Assembly (NCBI RefSeq): GCF_014204915.1
Contig: NZ_JACHMH010000001.1
Span: forward strand, 9,213,501-9,277,500
Reading direction: 5' to 3'
Source of the DNA: Crossiella cryophila
GTDB taxonomy: Bacteria; Actinomycetota; Actinomycetes; Mycobacteriales; Pseudonocardiaceae
Length of the DNA stretch: 64,000 nt
Within the stretch, counting starts at the first letter, position 1. Each line of letters opens with the position of its first letter. Both the position numbers and the translations under genes were made by a program. The notes under the pieces were generated by a model. That model was not told where the DNA came from. It made no database searches and saw only the letters and a list, made by a program, of their open reading frames with translations. Positions 19,919-28,670 of the stretch are shown piece after piece.

Positions 19919-19983
19919 GGTCCTCGCCCCTTCCCCGCACCAGCCGCCTCGACCCAATCAGTGGGACAAAGACAGCGGTGTAA

Positions 19984-19999
19984 CTACTAGATGTAGGGG
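19984..19999. promoter_or_regulatory. Candidate NrdR box
   Basis: CTACTAGATGTAGGGG contains the CTAGATGTAG core of the actinobacterial NrdR box and is partly palindromic. It lies 66 bp upstream of the nrdR GTG, in a locally AT-richer patch with TAGAAACTAGG just beyond that could be the weaker second box of a pair. Confidence 0.6.
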
Positions 20000-20130
20000 T
20001 AGAAACTAGGCCGAGCGGGTTAAGGAAGCAAGTTGACAGGCGCATGTCATCACGCGTTACGGGGACATGCGAGCGGGATCACGCCTTCAGGTGAAAGACA
20101 GCCCAGTTCAGGGCCGGATCGCGGCCGGGC

Positions 20131-20631
20131 TCAGGGCCGGGCGGGATCGGCGTCCAGGTCGGGCACCCACAGCGGCTGACCGGCGTGCGGACCGTTGGAC
20201 AGCGAGGCGTTCAGCTCGTGGATGCGCGCGATGACCTCGGCGGTCGAGCGGCCGGGGGCGACCCGGCGGGCCAGGTCGGTCAGGGTCTCGCCGGCGCCGA
20301 GCTGGGTGAGCATGGTCTTGGCGGGCAGCGGGGCGGTGTCGCCGCCCATCCGTAGTTCGGCGAGCAGGCCCAGCCCGAGCACGGCCAGCGCGGTGACCAG
20401 GGCGACCAGCACCACGTCCACCCAGGTGGCGCGGCGGCGGGCCGGCCCGCAGGTGGCGATCACCCGGCCGGACTCCCCCGTCGACAGCTCGCTGTCCGGG
20501 CGCCCGTGCGGCCGCGCGCCGTCCCCGGCCCGGCGGACCCGCAGGCTGCGCCGCTGCCAGGCGACATGGGCGGGCACATGGCCGGTCCCGGCCTGCGGCT
20601 GCGCGGTTTCGGTGTGCGTGAGCGCCGACAT
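20131..20631 (-). CDS. LysM membrane protein, DivS/ChiZ-like SOS division inhibitor candidate
   Basis: A 166-residue protein. A basic cytoplasmic N-terminal ~70 residues is followed by one transmembrane helix (WVDVVLVALVTALAVLGLGL) and a C-terminal LysM domain (GAGETLTDLARRV, then STAEVIARIHELN and QPLWVPDLD). The order and the divergent position next to lexA match the actinobacterial lexA-adjacent LysM genes (ChiZ/Rv2719c, DivS), which delay division during DNA damage. ATG 20631 has GGAG upstream and removes a non-conserved extension. Two SOS boxes at 20676-20707 overlie its promoter region, so LexA control is very likely. The functional assignment rests on synteny and domains. Confidence 0.85.
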   Translation of the reverse strand: MSALTHTETAQPQAGTGHVPAHVAWQRRSLRVRRAGDGARPHGRPDSELSTGESGRVIATCGPARRRATWVDVVLVALVTALAVLGLGLLAELRMGGDTAPLPAKTMLTQLGAGETLTDLARRVAPGRSTAEVIARIHELNASLSNGPHAGQPLWVPDLDADPARP

Positions 20632-20675
20632 GACGTCTCCATCCAACGCGAGCGGTCCCTGGCTCGGACGTCCGA

Positions 20676-20691
20676 TCGAACGCCTGTTCGA
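20676..20691. promoter_or_regulatory. SOS (LexA) box 1, LysM gene promoter
   Basis: TCGAACGCCTGTTCGA is a perfect match to the actinobacterial TCGAAC-N4-GTTCGA LexA site. It is 45 bp upstream of the LysM gene start and directly abuts box 2. Confidence 0.93.
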
Positions 20692-20707
20692 TCGAACGTC
20701 CGTGCGA
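20692..20707. promoter_or_regulatory. SOS box 2, tandem to box 1
   Basis: TCGAACGTCCGTGCGA has one mismatch (GTGCGA for GTTCGA). It follows box 1 with no gap, so two LexA dimers could bind side by side over the LysM gene promoter. Confidence 0.75.
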
Positions 20708-20755
20708 ATGTCTACCACCACGGCGCGCTGATTTGAAGCATTTCCGGCGTGTCGT

Positions 20756-20771
20756 TCGAACACCCGTTTGA
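20756..20771. promoter_or_regulatory. SOS box 3, lexA promoter
   Basis: TCGAACACCCGTTTGA matches TCGAAC-N4-GTTCGA with one mismatch. It is 64 bp upstream of the lexA GTG and fits lexA autoregulation. Confidence 0.85.
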
Positions 20772-20796
20772 TCTGGACACGCTGTGCGACTACCGT

Positions 20797-20812
20797 TCGA
20801 ACCTGAGTTCAC
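20797..20812. promoter_or_regulatory. SOS box 4, weak, lexA leader
   Basis: TCGAACCTGAGTTCAC has an intact left half and GTTC in the right half, with two terminal mismatches. It lies 22 bp before the lexA GTG. It may be a weaker LexA site or a chance half-site. Confidence 0.5.
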
Positions 20813-20834
20813 CTGGGATCTGGAGGGCACCCCC

Positions 20835-21581
20835 GTGGCACGCGAGACGACCAAGGAGCCTGTTCTTACCGGCGCTGAACCCGCTGCCGAGGCGGGGGAT
20901 GCGGCGCGACGGGCCGAGGTGCACGTCCTACCGGAACCGGTGGCCGAGGGTGCGGAACTCGTGGGGCTGACCCCAAGGCAGACCAAGGTCCTCGAGGTCA
21001 TCAAGGACTGGCTGGAGCGCTTCGGCTACCCGCCCAGCATCCGGGAGATCGGCGAGGCGGTCGGGCTGAACTCCACCTCCTCGGTGGCGCACCAGCTGCG
21101 CGCGCTGGAGCGCAAGGGCTACCTGCGGCGCGACGCCAACCGCCCGCGGGCCTACGGCGTGCGCTCGCCGGAGGGTGAGGAGGAGCCGGAGGGCTTCGCC
21201 CGCCCGGTCCCGACCTACGTGCCGGTCGTCGGGCGCATCGCCGCCGGTGGCCCGATCCTGGCGGAGGAGTCGGTGGAGGAGGTCTTCCCACTGCCCAAGG
21301 AGCTGGTCGGCGAGGGTTCGCTGTTCCTGCTCAAGGTGGTCGGCGACTCGATGGTCGACGCGGCCATCACCGACGGGGACTGGGTGGCCGTGCGCCAGCA
21401 GCCCGACGCGGACAACGGGGACGTGGTGGCCGCGATGATCGACGGCGAGGCCACGGTGAAGACGTTCAAGCGCCGGGACGGGCACGTCTGGCTGATGCCG
21501 CACAACCCGGCCTACGAGCCGATCCTGGGCGACGAGGCGCAGATCCTGGGCAAGGTCGTCGCGGTGCTGCGCCGCCTCTGA
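20835..21581 (+). CDS. lexA: SOS response repressor LexA
   Basis: A 248-residue LexA. The winged helix spans about residues 44-105 ([47 protein letters not shown]). The self-cleavage bond is Ala137-Gly138 in [13 protein letters not shown]. The serine/lysine dyad is Ser172 ([11 protein letters not shown]) and Lys209 (EATVKTFKR). On RecA-ssDNA activation it cleaves itself and releases the SOS genes, here at least its own gene, the divergent LysM gene and dinB at 46 kb. GTG 20835 is preferred over the upstream ATG 20784 because GGAGG precedes it and the upstream start would overlap an SOS box. Confidence 0.96.
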   Translation: MARETTKEPVLTGAEPAAEAGDAARRAEVHVLPEPVAEGAELVGLTPRQTKVLEVIKDWLERFGYPPSIREIGEAVGLNSTSSVAHQLRALERKGYLRRDANRPRAYGVRSPEGEEEPEGFARPVPTYVPVVGRIAAGGPILAEESVEEVFPLPKELVGEGSLFLLKVVGDSMVDAAITDGDWVAVRQQPDADNGDVVAAMIDGEATVKTFKRRDGHVWLMPHNPAYEPILGDEAQILGKVVAVLRRL

Positions 21582-21593
21582 CCCACACGCTGA

Positions 21594-21630
21594 CGAAAGC
21601 CCCGCTCCGGCTGCCGGAGCGGGGCTTTCG
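21594..21630. terminator. Bidirectional terminator between lexA and ftsI
   Basis: CGAAAGCCCCGCTCCGG pairs perfectly with CCGGAGCGGGGCTTTCG around a 3-base loop, a 17-bp stem with A/T-rich bases at both feet. It sits between the convergent ends of lexA (+) and ftsI (-), so it probably ends both transcripts. It marks the end of the dcw operon right after ftsI. Confidence 0.9.
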
Positions 21631-21648
21631 CGTCGCTGGACCGGGTGG

Positions 21649-23580
21649 TCAGCGCACGATCAGGTTCTGGATCGGGCTGGGCTCCGGGGAGACCGGGATC
21701 CGGTAGCGCTGCACCAGGTAGGAGGCGACCTCGTGGAAGAGCGGGGCCGCGGACTTGCCCTCCGCGCCGCCCTCGGAGGGCGCGTCCAGCATCAGCGCCA
21801 CCACGAACCGCGGGTTGTCCGCTGGCACCATGCCGGCGAAGGTGATCCAGTACTGGCTCTGGCTGTACCGGCCGTTCTCGACCTGCTGCGCGGTGCCGGT
21901 CTTGCCGGAGATCTGGTAGCCCTCCAGCGCCGCCGCGGGTCCGGTGCCACGCAGGTCCGGCTTGCCCGGCACCTGCTGCACCACCGCGCGCATCATGTCC
22001 CGCACGGTCTTGGCCGTCTCCGGGGAGACCACCCGCACGCCGTCCGGACGCTTCTCCTCGCGGCGCTGCTTGGCATCGGCCCCGCCGCCGGGGGTGGAGA
22101 CGAGTTCGGCGCGCACGATCCGCGGCGGCACGCGCACCCCGTCGTTGGCGATGGTCTGGTACATCCCGGCCATCTGCAGCACGGTCATGTTCAGGCCCTG
22201 GCCGATCGGCAGGTTGCCGAAGGTGGACTGCGACCACTGCGCGCGCGGCGGCACCGTGCCCGGCGACTCGCCGGGCAGGCCGACGCCGGTGCGCTTGCCG
22301 AGGCCGAACTTGGCCAGCATGTCGGCGAAGCGGTCCTCGCCGATCTCCTTGGCGGTGAGCAGGGTGCCCACGTTGGAGGATTTGGCCAGCACCCCGGTGA
22401 AGGTCATCCGCTCGGTGCCGTGGTCCCAGGCGTCGGAGACGACGTGGCCCGGGTAGCTGATGCTGCCCGGCACGCTGAGCACCGTGGTCGGGGTGACCAG
22501 GCCGTGCTCGATCGCGGCCGCGGCGGTGACGATCTTGTTCACCGAGCCTGGCTCGAACGGCGAGGTGACCGCGAACCGGTTGAGCTGGTCCTTGGTCGCG
22601 GTGCTGAAGTTCTTCAGGTCATACGGCTTGTCATCGGCCAGCGCGTAGACCTCGCCGGTCTTGGCGTCCAGCACCACGGCCGAGCCGTTGCGCGCGCCCA
22701 CCCGGCGGACGTAGTCGGTGAGCTGCTGCTGCAACCGGTACTGCAGGTCCGCGTCGATGGTCAGTTCGAGGTCGGAGCCGGGCGTCGGCGGGATCAGCTC
22801 GCGCTCGCTGCCGGGGATGACCGCGTCCTCGTTGTTGGCCACGGTGTCCACGACCCGCTTGCCGTTCTTGCCGGTCAGCAGGTCGTTGCGCATGTTCTCC
22901 AGGCCTTCGATGCCGGCCAGGCGGTTGGGCTTGTCCTCCATCCGCCAGTTCGCGAAGCCCAGGATGTCGGAGGCCAGCGTGCCGCCGGGGTACTGCCGTT
23001 CCTCCCGGAACTCGGCGCCGACGTCGGAGAACGCCTTGGTGATCTCCCTGGCCTTGCCGGGCTCCACGTTGGGCGCCAGCACCACGTACTTGACGTCCTT
23101 GCGCAGCTTGTCCAGGATCTCGTTCTCGTTGACCGCCTCGCCGAGCACCTGCTTGAACTTGGCCGCGATGTTGCGCTTGCGCTCGTCCCCGTTGGGCACG
23201 TGGTCCTTGACGCCCTTGGTCTTGGCCTCCTCGGCCAGCTTGTCCCACTCCTGGTTGATCCGCTGCGGCAGCGCGTAGAGCGCGCGGACCTGGCTGGAGA
23301 AGGCGAGCAGCGCGCCGTTGCGGTCGGTGATCGAGCCGCGCGGGCCGGGCAGTTCCTGCGGGGTGCTGCGCTGGCGCTGGGAGGCAGCGGAGAGTTCGCC
23401 GGCGTTGATGATCTGCACCTCGACCAGCTTCACCCCGGCCGCGACCAGCGCGATGACCAGCATGATCCGGCCGACCACGGCTCGGGTGCGATGGTTGCCC
23501 ATCCCGCCGGGCGGGCGGCTGGTCCGGGCGCCGCGGACGGACCGCGACCGGACCGGGCGGCTCGTGCGCGAACGCTGCAT
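21649..23580 (-). CDS. ftsI: Peptidoglycan transpeptidase FtsI (PBP3)
   Basis: A 643-residue class B penicillin-binding protein of the septal peptidoglycan machinery. A basic cytoplasmic tail precedes one transmembrane helix (RIMLVIALVAAGVKLVEV). The PBP-dimer domain starts at about residue 60 (GPRGSITDRNGALLA). The transpeptidase domain has SxxK at about residue 345 (PGSVNK), SSN in LAKSSNVGTLL, and KTGT in ISGKTGTAQQ, so all catalytic motifs are present. ATG 23580 overlaps the stop of the FtsL-like gene (TGATG). In most actinobacteria murE follows; here the operon ends at a terminator facing lexA, so the cluster is split. Confidence 0.95.
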   Translation of the reverse strand: MQRSRTSRPVRSRSVRGARTSRPPGGMGNHRTRAVVGRIMLVIALVAAGVKLVEVQIINAGELSAASQRQRSTPQELPGPRGSITDRNGALLAFSSQVRALYALPQRINQEWDKLAEEAKTKGVKDHVPNGDERKRNIAAKFKQVLGEAVNENEILDKLRKDVKYVVLAPNVEPGKAREITKAFSDVGAEFREERQYPGGTLASDILGFANWRMEDKPNRLAGIEGLENMRNDLLTGKNGKRVVDTVANNEDAVIPGSERELIPPTPGSDLELTIDADLQYRLQQQLTDYVRRVGARNGSAVVLDAKTGEVYALADDKPYDLKNFSTATKDQLNRFAVTSPFEPGSVNKIVTAAAAIEHGLVTPTTVLSVPGSISYPGHVVSDAWDHGTERMTFTGVLAKSSNVGTLLTAKEIGEDRFADMLAKFGLGKRTGVGLPGESPGTVPPRAQWSQSTFGNLPIGQGLNMTVLQMAGMYQTIANDGVRVPPRIVRAELVSTPGGGADAKQRREEKRPDGVRVVSPETAKTVRDMMRAVVQQVPGKPDLRGTGPAAALEGYQISGKTGTAQQVENGRYSQSQYWITFAGMVPADNPRFVVALMLDAPSEGGAEGKSAAPLFHEVASYLVQRYRIPVSPEPSPIQNLIVR

Positions 23581-24302
23581 CAGCCGGCTCCTCCTGGCTG
23601 GCCCACGCCGGCCGGGCCACCCGGTTGCTGCTGCCCCTGTGCGGGCTGTCCGCCGGGCTGTCCCTGCTGGTCCGGGGCGCCGGGCTGGCCCTGCGCGGGC
23701 TGACCCTGGCCGCCACCCTGCTGTCCCTGGTCGGGCGGCGGGTTCTGCGCGGGCGGGGCCGGGTTCTGCGCGGGCGGGTTGGCCGGCGGGGCCGGGTTCT
23801 GCACGGGCGGACTCGGCTGCTGCCGGGGCGCGGGCTTGACCGCCTTCGGCTCGCCGACCAGGCCCCAGCTGCCGTCCGGCCGCTGCACCAGCATGGCCGG
23901 GTCGACCGCGGGCAGCAGGCCCATCTCCCTGGCCTTGCGGTCCAGCTCGGCCGGGGACTCCTTGGTGGCGACCTCCCGGCGCAGCAGCTCGACCAGTTCG
24001 GCCTGGGCGCGCGCGTCCTTCTTGATCTGCTCCAGCTTCACCGAGTCGGCGGCCGCGGCCGTGGTCAGCCACAGCGAGGTGACCAGGCCGATGCCCAGCA
24101 GCGACATCACCATGAGCACGAACGGCGCGCGGAAGCCGGTCGCGGCGGCGCGTTCCTGCACCGGCCGCAGCCAGCGGTCCTTGCGTTGCTCGCGGCGGGC
24201 GTAGGCGCGTTCGGCGGCGTCGGAGCGGCCGCGCTCGCCCGGCTTGGCCGGGCTCGCGTGCTCCGGCAGTTCGGGCGGGGTCTGCCGTGCTGGTGCGGTC
24301 AT
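23580..24302 (-). CDS. FtsL-like septum formation protein with long Pro/Gln/Gly-rich tail
   Basis: A 240-residue bitopic membrane protein between rsmH and ftsI, the standard place of ftsL. A charged N-terminal ~55 residues precedes one transmembrane helix ([21 protein letters not shown]). A short coiled coil follows ([20 protein letters not shown], then [20 protein letters not shown]), ending in the FtsL/FtsB-type [13 protein letters not shown] motif. Residues about 150-240 are low complexity ([20 protein letters not shown] and more), longer than in most FtsL proteins I know and presumably extending through the cell wall. Its ATG overlaps the rsmH stop (ATGA). FtsL recruits and activates FtsW/FtsI. 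Confidence 0.88.
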   Translation of the reverse strand: MTAPARQTPPELPEHASPAKPGERGRSDAAERAYARREQRKDRWLRPVQERAAATGFRAPFVLMVMSLLGIGLVTSLWLTTAAAADSVKLEQIKKDARAQAELVELLRREVATKESPAELDRKAREMGLLPAVDPAMLVQRPDGSWGLVGEPKAVKPAPRQQPSPPVQNPAPPANPPAQNPAPPAQNPPPDQGQQGGGQGQPAQGQPGAPDQQGQPGGQPAQGQQQPGGPAGVGQPGGAG

Positions 24303-25255
24303 GTCGCCTCCCTGATCCGCTCCGCGGCCCGCAGCCGCACCGAGGCGGCCCTCGGGTTGACCGCCTGTTCCTGTTCACCGGCCTGTTCCGACCCTCGGGT
24401 GAGCAGCTTCAGCTCGGGGCCGTGACCGGGCAGCTCCACCGGCAGTCCCGGCGGTGTGGTCGAGGTGGCCCGTTGGACCAGCACCCGTTTGACGATCTTG
24501 TCTTCCAGCGACTGGAAGGACATCACCGCGATCCGGCCGCCCAGCCGCAGCGCGTCGACGGCGGCCGGGATGGCCCGGCGCAGCACGTCCAGCTCGGCGT
24601 TGACCTCGATCCGCAGTGCCTGGAAGGTCCGCTTGGCCGGGTGTCCGCCGGTGCGCCGGGTGGCCGCGGGGACGCTGGCATACAACAGGTCCACCAGGCG
24701 TCCACTCGTGGTGAACGGCTCCTTCTCCCGCTCGCGCACCACGGCGGAGGCGATCCGGCCGGCGAAGCGTTCCTCGCCGTAGTCGCGCAGGATCCGAGAC
24801 AGCTCGCCCGCGCTGTAGGTGTTGAGGATGTCCGCGGCGGTGACCGGCCCGCTCGGGTCCATTCGCATGTCCAGCGGGGAGTCCTTGGAGTAGGCGAACC
24901 CGCGTTCCACCGCGTCCAGCTGCAGGGAGGAGACACCGCAGTCGAAGAGCACGCCGTGTACCCGCGGTATACCGAGATCGAGCAGCACCTCGGGCAGCTC
25001 GTCGTACACCGCGTGCACAAGATGGGTACGCGAGTTGTATACCGCGAGTCGCTCGCCGGCGAGCTTGAGCGCCTGGGTGTCCCGGTCCAGACCGATCAGC
25101 GTCAGCCGGGGGTGCGCGGCCAGCAATGCCTCGGAATGCCCGCCCAGACCGAGCGTGGCGTCGACGACCACGGCGTCCGGTCCGCTCAGCGCGGGTGCGA
25201 GCAGCTCAAGCGTGCGATCCAACAGGACCGACACGTGCTGCGGCTGCCCCGTCAT
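24299..25255 (-). CDS. rsmH: 16S rRNA (cytosine(1402)-N(4))-methyltransferase RsmH
   Basis: A 318-residue SAM-dependent methyltransferase (formerly MraW) that modifies C1402 in the ribosomal decoding centre. Motifs are [14 protein letters not shown] at the N-terminus, the SAM loop [27 protein letters not shown], the family-specific [27 protein letters not shown], and [15 protein letters not shown] and [13 protein letters not shown] near the C-terminus. ATG 25255 gives the usual family length and N-terminus. AGAGG lies about 12 bases upstream, slightly far, so the exact start is not certain. It lies 167 bp after mraZ and is coupled by ATGA overlap to the FtsL-like gene. Confidence 0.95.
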   Translation of the reverse strand: MTGQPQHVSVLLDRTLELLAPALSGPDAVVVDATLGLGGHSEALLAAHPRLTLIGLDRDTQALKLAGERLAVYNSRTHLVHAVYDELPEVLLDLGIPRVHGVLFDCGVSSLQLDAVERGFAYSKDSPLDMRMDPSGPVTAADILNTYSAGELSRILRDYGEERFAGRIASAVVREREKEPFTTSGRLVDLLYASVPAATRRTGGHPAKRTFQALRIEVNAELDVLRRAIPAAVDALRLGGRIAVMSFQSLEDKIVKRVLVQRATSTTPPGLPVELPGHGPELKLLTRGSEQAGEQEQAVNPRAASVRLRAAERIREAT

Positions 25256-25422
25256 GGCGGTCACTACCTCTCTTACCCGCCCATGCGCGACAAGCAGGTG
25301 CCTTGTACGTCTCCCGATGCCGCCAGGTCCCCGCCCGCCCGTCGCACCTGGTGCCGGGGAAGGTGCACCAGGGTCGAAAGCCGAGCGGACCGAGGCCAAG
25401 CCGCATCCGAATGCCTCACACG

Positions 25423-25854
25423 TCAGAAGACGCCGGGAAGCACCTCCTCGCGTGCCTGCGCGTAGTTCTCCTCGTTCTCCTCGAGGTAGCGCGCCCAGGC
25501 GGTGGCGTCCCAGATCTCCAGCCGGTTGATCGCCCCGATGACCACGCATTCCTTGGTCAGCGCGGCATAACGCCGAAGCTCCGGCGTGATCGAGATCCGG
25601 CCCTGCGAGTCAGGTCGCTGCTCGTCGGTGCCCGCGAACAGGTAGCGCTGGTACGCGCGGACCGCCTCGTTGGTGAACGGCGCCTCGGCCACCTTCCGCG
25701 CCATCTGCTCGAACTCGGCTCGCGGGAAGACGAACAGGCAGTGGTCCTGGCCCTTGGTGAGCATCAGACCCCCCGCGAGTGCGTCCCGGAACTTCGCCGG
25801 CAGGGTGAGCCGCCCCTTGTCGTCGAGTTTTGGGCTGTGAGTGCCGAGGAACAT
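25423..25854 (-). CDS. mraZ: Transcriptional regulator MraZ
   Basis: A 143-residue MraZ with two AbrB-like repeats: [20 protein letters not shown] in the first and [20 protein letters not shown] in the second, each with the D-x-x-G-R-I/L core. It heads the division/cell-wall operon and represses it by binding direct repeats upstream of its own gene. ATG 25854 is chosen because GGGAGG precedes it and the family N-terminus MFLG starts there. A matching four-repeat operator lies at 25905-25944. Confidence 0.96.
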   Translation of the reverse strand: MFLGTHSPKLDDKGRLTLPAKFRDALAGGLMLTKGQDHCLFVFPRAEFEQMARKVAEAPFTNEAVRAYQRYLFAGTDEQRPDSQGRISITPELRRYAALTKECVVIGAINRLEIWDATAWARYLEENEENYAQAREEVLPGVF

Positions 25855-26305
25855 CGGCCACGCACCTCCCAACCGACCCGACGGGACCGGCAGCGGGGCC
25901 CCCGTTTGCCCCACCGGCCGCCACAGTACCCCACTTTCCCCCACAGTCAACGCGAAACGGGCCCGTTGTCCCCCGGGTGTGTCGACGTTTTCGCAGGAAA
26001 ACGGCGGTGGGGCCGGGTGGGGGGCGGGGAGGGGACCTGCCCGGAGAGGCAGCCGCGGCGGGCGGGATTGACAGCCATCCGATCACCCTCCGCCCACGAA
26101 TCCGGGGCCGGAGAGCAACCAGTTGGTCTATCGGCCGTCCACGGTGGTGAGAAGTGGGGGACGATGTGGGCAACCAGGCGTGCGGTAAGACTGACCCTGA
26201 CCGACAACCGCCTTCGCCCGGTTTTGACACACTGCGTGGCAGGCTGCCGCACAGGGTCCGGGGCGAGCGGAGCGACGGGGCAGAATGATTTCAGCAGGAG
26301 GACGT
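25855..26305. other. Divergent promoter region between mraZ and moxR, 451 bp
   Basis: No gene is seen here. It contains the MraZ operator (25905-25944) on the mraZ side. The moxR side shows TTGACA at 26224-26229 as a possible -35 element, but no matching -10 that I trust. Open frames on both strands in this stretch look like shadows. Confidence 0.5.
25905..25944 (-). promoter_or_regulatory. MraZ operator: four 10-bp-spaced GTGGGG repeats
   Basis: Read on the mraZ strand, GTGGGGGAAA, GTGGGGTACT, GTGGCGGCCG and GTGGGGCAAA follow each other with exact 10-bp spacing (GTGG boxes starting at 25944, 25934, 25924 and 25914). This is the known MraZ-box design of TGGGN direct repeats spaced by 5 nt. 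It lies about 50-90 bp upstream of the mraZ ATG. The third box is degenerate (GTGGCG). Confidence 0.85.
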
Positions 26306-27385
26306 GTGACGCCCAGTACCCAGCCCGCCGCGCTATCCGGCCACCAGTTCGGTGAGGACGGGACCACGGTGAACTCGCGCGAGTCGGGCGGCGGACTGCC
26401 GGAGCTGCACGCCACCGCGTCGCGGATCGCGGCCAACGTCGAACGGGTGCTGGTCGGCAAACCCGAGGTGGTGCGGATCGCGCTGGTCACCCTGCTCGCC
26501 GAAGGCCACCTCCTGGTCGAGGACGTGCCGGGCGTCGGCAAGACCTCGCTGGCCAAGGCACTGGCCAGGTCCATCGACTGCTCGGTCAGCCGCATCCAGT
26601 TCACCCCGGACCTGCTGCCCAGCGACATCACCGGCGTGTCCATCTTCAACCGCCAGAACAGCGAGTTCGAGTTCCGGCCCGGCCCGGTCTTCGCCAACAT
26701 CGTGGTCGGCGACGAGATCAACCGCGCCTCGCCGAAAACCCAGTCCGCCCTGCTGGAATGCATGGAGGAGCACCAGGTCACCGTGGACGGCCGCAGCTAC
26801 GAGCTGGACTCGCCGTTCATGGTCATCGCCACCCAGAACCCGGTGGAGATGGAGGGCACCTACGCCCTGCCCGAGGCGCAGCGCGACCGGTTCACCGCCA
26901 GGGTCTCCATCGGCTACCCCGACCCGCAGGCCGAACTGGCCATGGTCGACGAGCACGCCGGGCACGACCCCATGTCCGACCTCAAGCCCGTCTCCGACGC
27001 CGAACGGGTGCGCCAGCTCGTCGCCACCGTTCGTGGAGTACATCTCTCGCCGGAGATCAGGCGTTACAGCGTCGAGCTGGTCTCGGCCACCCGCCGCCTG
27101 CCCGAGCTGCGCCTTGGCGCCTCGCCGCGCTCCACCCTGCACCTGGTGCGGGCCGCGCGGGCGCAGGCGGCGCTGTCCGGGCGCGAGTTCGTGGTGCCCG
27201 ACGACGTGCACGCGGTCGCCGTGCCGGTGCTCGCGCACCGCCTGGTGCTCACCGCCGAGGCCCAGGCCGCCCGCCGCTCGCCTGCCGACCTGGTCCGCGG
27301 ACTCGTCCAGCGGGTGCCGGTGCCGCAGGGCCCCGCCGGCAACCAGAGCCAGCAGTGGCACGCCGGCCTGCGCGGAGCCAGGTGA
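26306..27385 (+). CDS. MoxR-type AAA+ ATPase
   Basis: A 359-residue MoxR ATPase. It shows Walker A EDVPGVGKTSLAKAL, Walker B VVGDEINRASPKTQSALLEC, sensor 1 FMVIATQNPVEMEGTYALPE and the C-terminal lid with SPRSTLHLVRAARAQAALSG. MoxR proteins act as chaperones that mature or insert cofactors in partner proteins, often with VWA or DUF58 proteins. GTG 26306 is preferred over ATG 26285 because AGGAGG lies just upstream, though the spacing is short. It starts a three-gene operon with DUF58 and a TgpA-like transglutaminase, divergent from the dcw cluster, an arrangement conserved in many actinobacteria. Confidence 0.92.
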   Translation: MTPSTQPAALSGHQFGEDGTTVNSRESGGGLPELHATASRIAANVERVLVGKPEVVRIALVTLLAEGHLLVEDVPGVGKTSLAKALARSIDCSVSRIQFTPDLLPSDITGVSIFNRQNSEFEFRPGPVFANIVVGDEINRASPKTQSALLECMEEHQVTVDGRSYELDSPFMVIATQNPVEMEGTYALPEAQRDRFTARVSIGYPDPQAELAMVDEHAGHDPMSDLKPVSDAERVRQLVATVRGVHLSPEIRRYSVELVSATRRLPELRLGASPRSTLHLVRAARAQAALSGREFVVPDDVHAVAVPVLAHRLVLTAEAQAARRSPADLVRGLVQRVPVPQGPAGNQSQQWHAGLRGAR

Positions 27386-27388
27386 TCC

Positions 27389-28660
27389 ATGGGCGCGTTG
27401 GCGGGACTGACCACCAGAGGCCGTTGCCTGCTCGCCGCCGGACTCGCCGCCGCCCTGTGCGCGCTGCTGCTCGACGAACGTGACCTGCTGCGGATCGCGG
27501 TGTTCGTGGTCGCGTTGCCGATCATCGCCGCGGTGATGGCCGCGAACGCCCGGATCGGCCTGGCCGCGCTGCGCCACCTGGTGCCCGACCGGGTGCAGGT
27601 GGGCACCGGCTCCGAGGTCCGGCTGGAAGTGCGCAGCTCGGGACGGCTGCCCGCGGGCGGGCTGATGCTGGAGGACGGCGTGCCCTACGCCCTGGGCAAC
27701 AAACCCAGGTTCGTGGTGGAACGGCTGCCCCGGCGCAGCGCCGCGGTGCTGCGCTACCCGCTGCAGCCCGTGATGCGTGGCGTGCACCAGCTCGGACCGC
27801 TGCGGGCCAGGGTCACCGACCCCTTCGGCCTCGCCGAATTCGAACGCGAACTCGGCGGCCGCAGCCGACTCGTCGTGGTGCCCAAGGTGATGACGCTCAA
27901 CGGCCTGCCGCACGGCTCCGGCCTGGGCGCCGGTGATGACGGCGCGGTGCGGCTGCGGGCCGGGCAGGGCGAGGACGACGCGATCATCCGGCAGTACCGG
28001 CACGGCGACGACCTGCGCAAGGTGCACTGGAAGTCCACCGCGCGCCGGGACGAGCTGATGGTGCGGGTCGAGGAAAGCCCCTGGCACGGCGGGGTTTCCG
28101 TGCTGCTGGACACCAGGGCGGCCGCGCACCGCGGCAACGGCCCCACCTCCAGCCTGGAATGGGCGATCTCGCTGACCGCGAGCATCTGCCTGCACCTGCA
28201 CAAACACGGTCAGCACGTGCGGCTGAGCACCGAGGAGGGCGTGCTGCTGGCCGGTGGCTCCGCCTCGGCCGGGCTCAGCGACGTGCCGGTGCTGGACGCG
28301 CTGGCCGCGCTGCACCCGGCGCATCGCGCGCAACTGGCCGTCACCGGCGACCCCGGCGCGGGCCGGGAACTGATCGCGGTGCTCGGCGACGTCACCCCGG
28401 CCTCGATAGCCGAACTGGTGCGCTTCCGGCCGCGCGGCGTGCGCAGCCTGGCCATCCTGCTCGACGTCAACGGCTGGGCCAGCGCCCGCGAGGACCGGGG
28501 CAACGACCCGGCCGACGCGGTGCGGCTGCTCAACTCAGCGGGCTGGGGCGCGGTGGTGGCCAGGCCCGAACAGGGCATGGCCGCGGTGTGGTCACTGCTG
28601 TGCAACACCGTGCCGGAACGGATGTCCAGCGGCCATGTGGCCGGGGCTGGGCCATGGTGA
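27389..28660 (+). CDS. DUF58 domain membrane protein
   Basis: A 423-residue protein with two N-terminal transmembrane helices (GRCLLAAGLAAALCALLL, IAVFVVALPIIAAVMAA) and a DUF58 core. The signature is IIRQYRHGDDLRKVHWKSTA (about residues 200-220). The C-terminal half resembles a degenerate VWA-like fold (VSVLLDTRAAAHR). It follows moxR by three bases and ends ten bases before the transglutaminase gene, so the three are cotranscribed. DUF58 proteins are known partners of MoxR ATPases; the cellular target is not established. A role at the cell envelope is inferred from the membrane helices and the neighbour. Confidence 0.9.
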   Translation: MGALAGLTTRGRCLLAAGLAAALCALLLDERDLLRIAVFVVALPIIAAVMAANARIGLAALRHLVPDRVQVGTGSEVRLEVRSSGRLPAGGLMLEDGVPYALGNKPRFVVERLPRRSAAVLRYPLQPVMRGVHQLGPLRARVTDPFGLAEFERELGGRSRLVVVPKVMTLNGLPHGSGLGAGDDGAVRLRAGQGEDDAIIRQYRHGDDLRKVHWKSTARRDELMVRVEESPWHGGVSVLLDTRAAAHRGNGPTSSLEWAISLTASICLHLHKHGQHVRLSTEEGVLLAGGSASAGLSDVPVLDALAALHPAHRAQLAVTGDPGAGRELIAVLGDVTPASIAELVRFRPRGVRSLAILLDVNGWASAREDRGNDPADAVRLLNSAGWGAVVARPEQGMAAVWSLLCNTVPERMSSGHVAGAGPW

Positions 28661-28670
28661 GCGAGGACTG

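Noticed and set aside
21733-23703. 656-codon plus-strand frame opposite ftsI
   Set aside because: Antisense shadow of ftsI with His/Gln/Val-rich nonsense composition.
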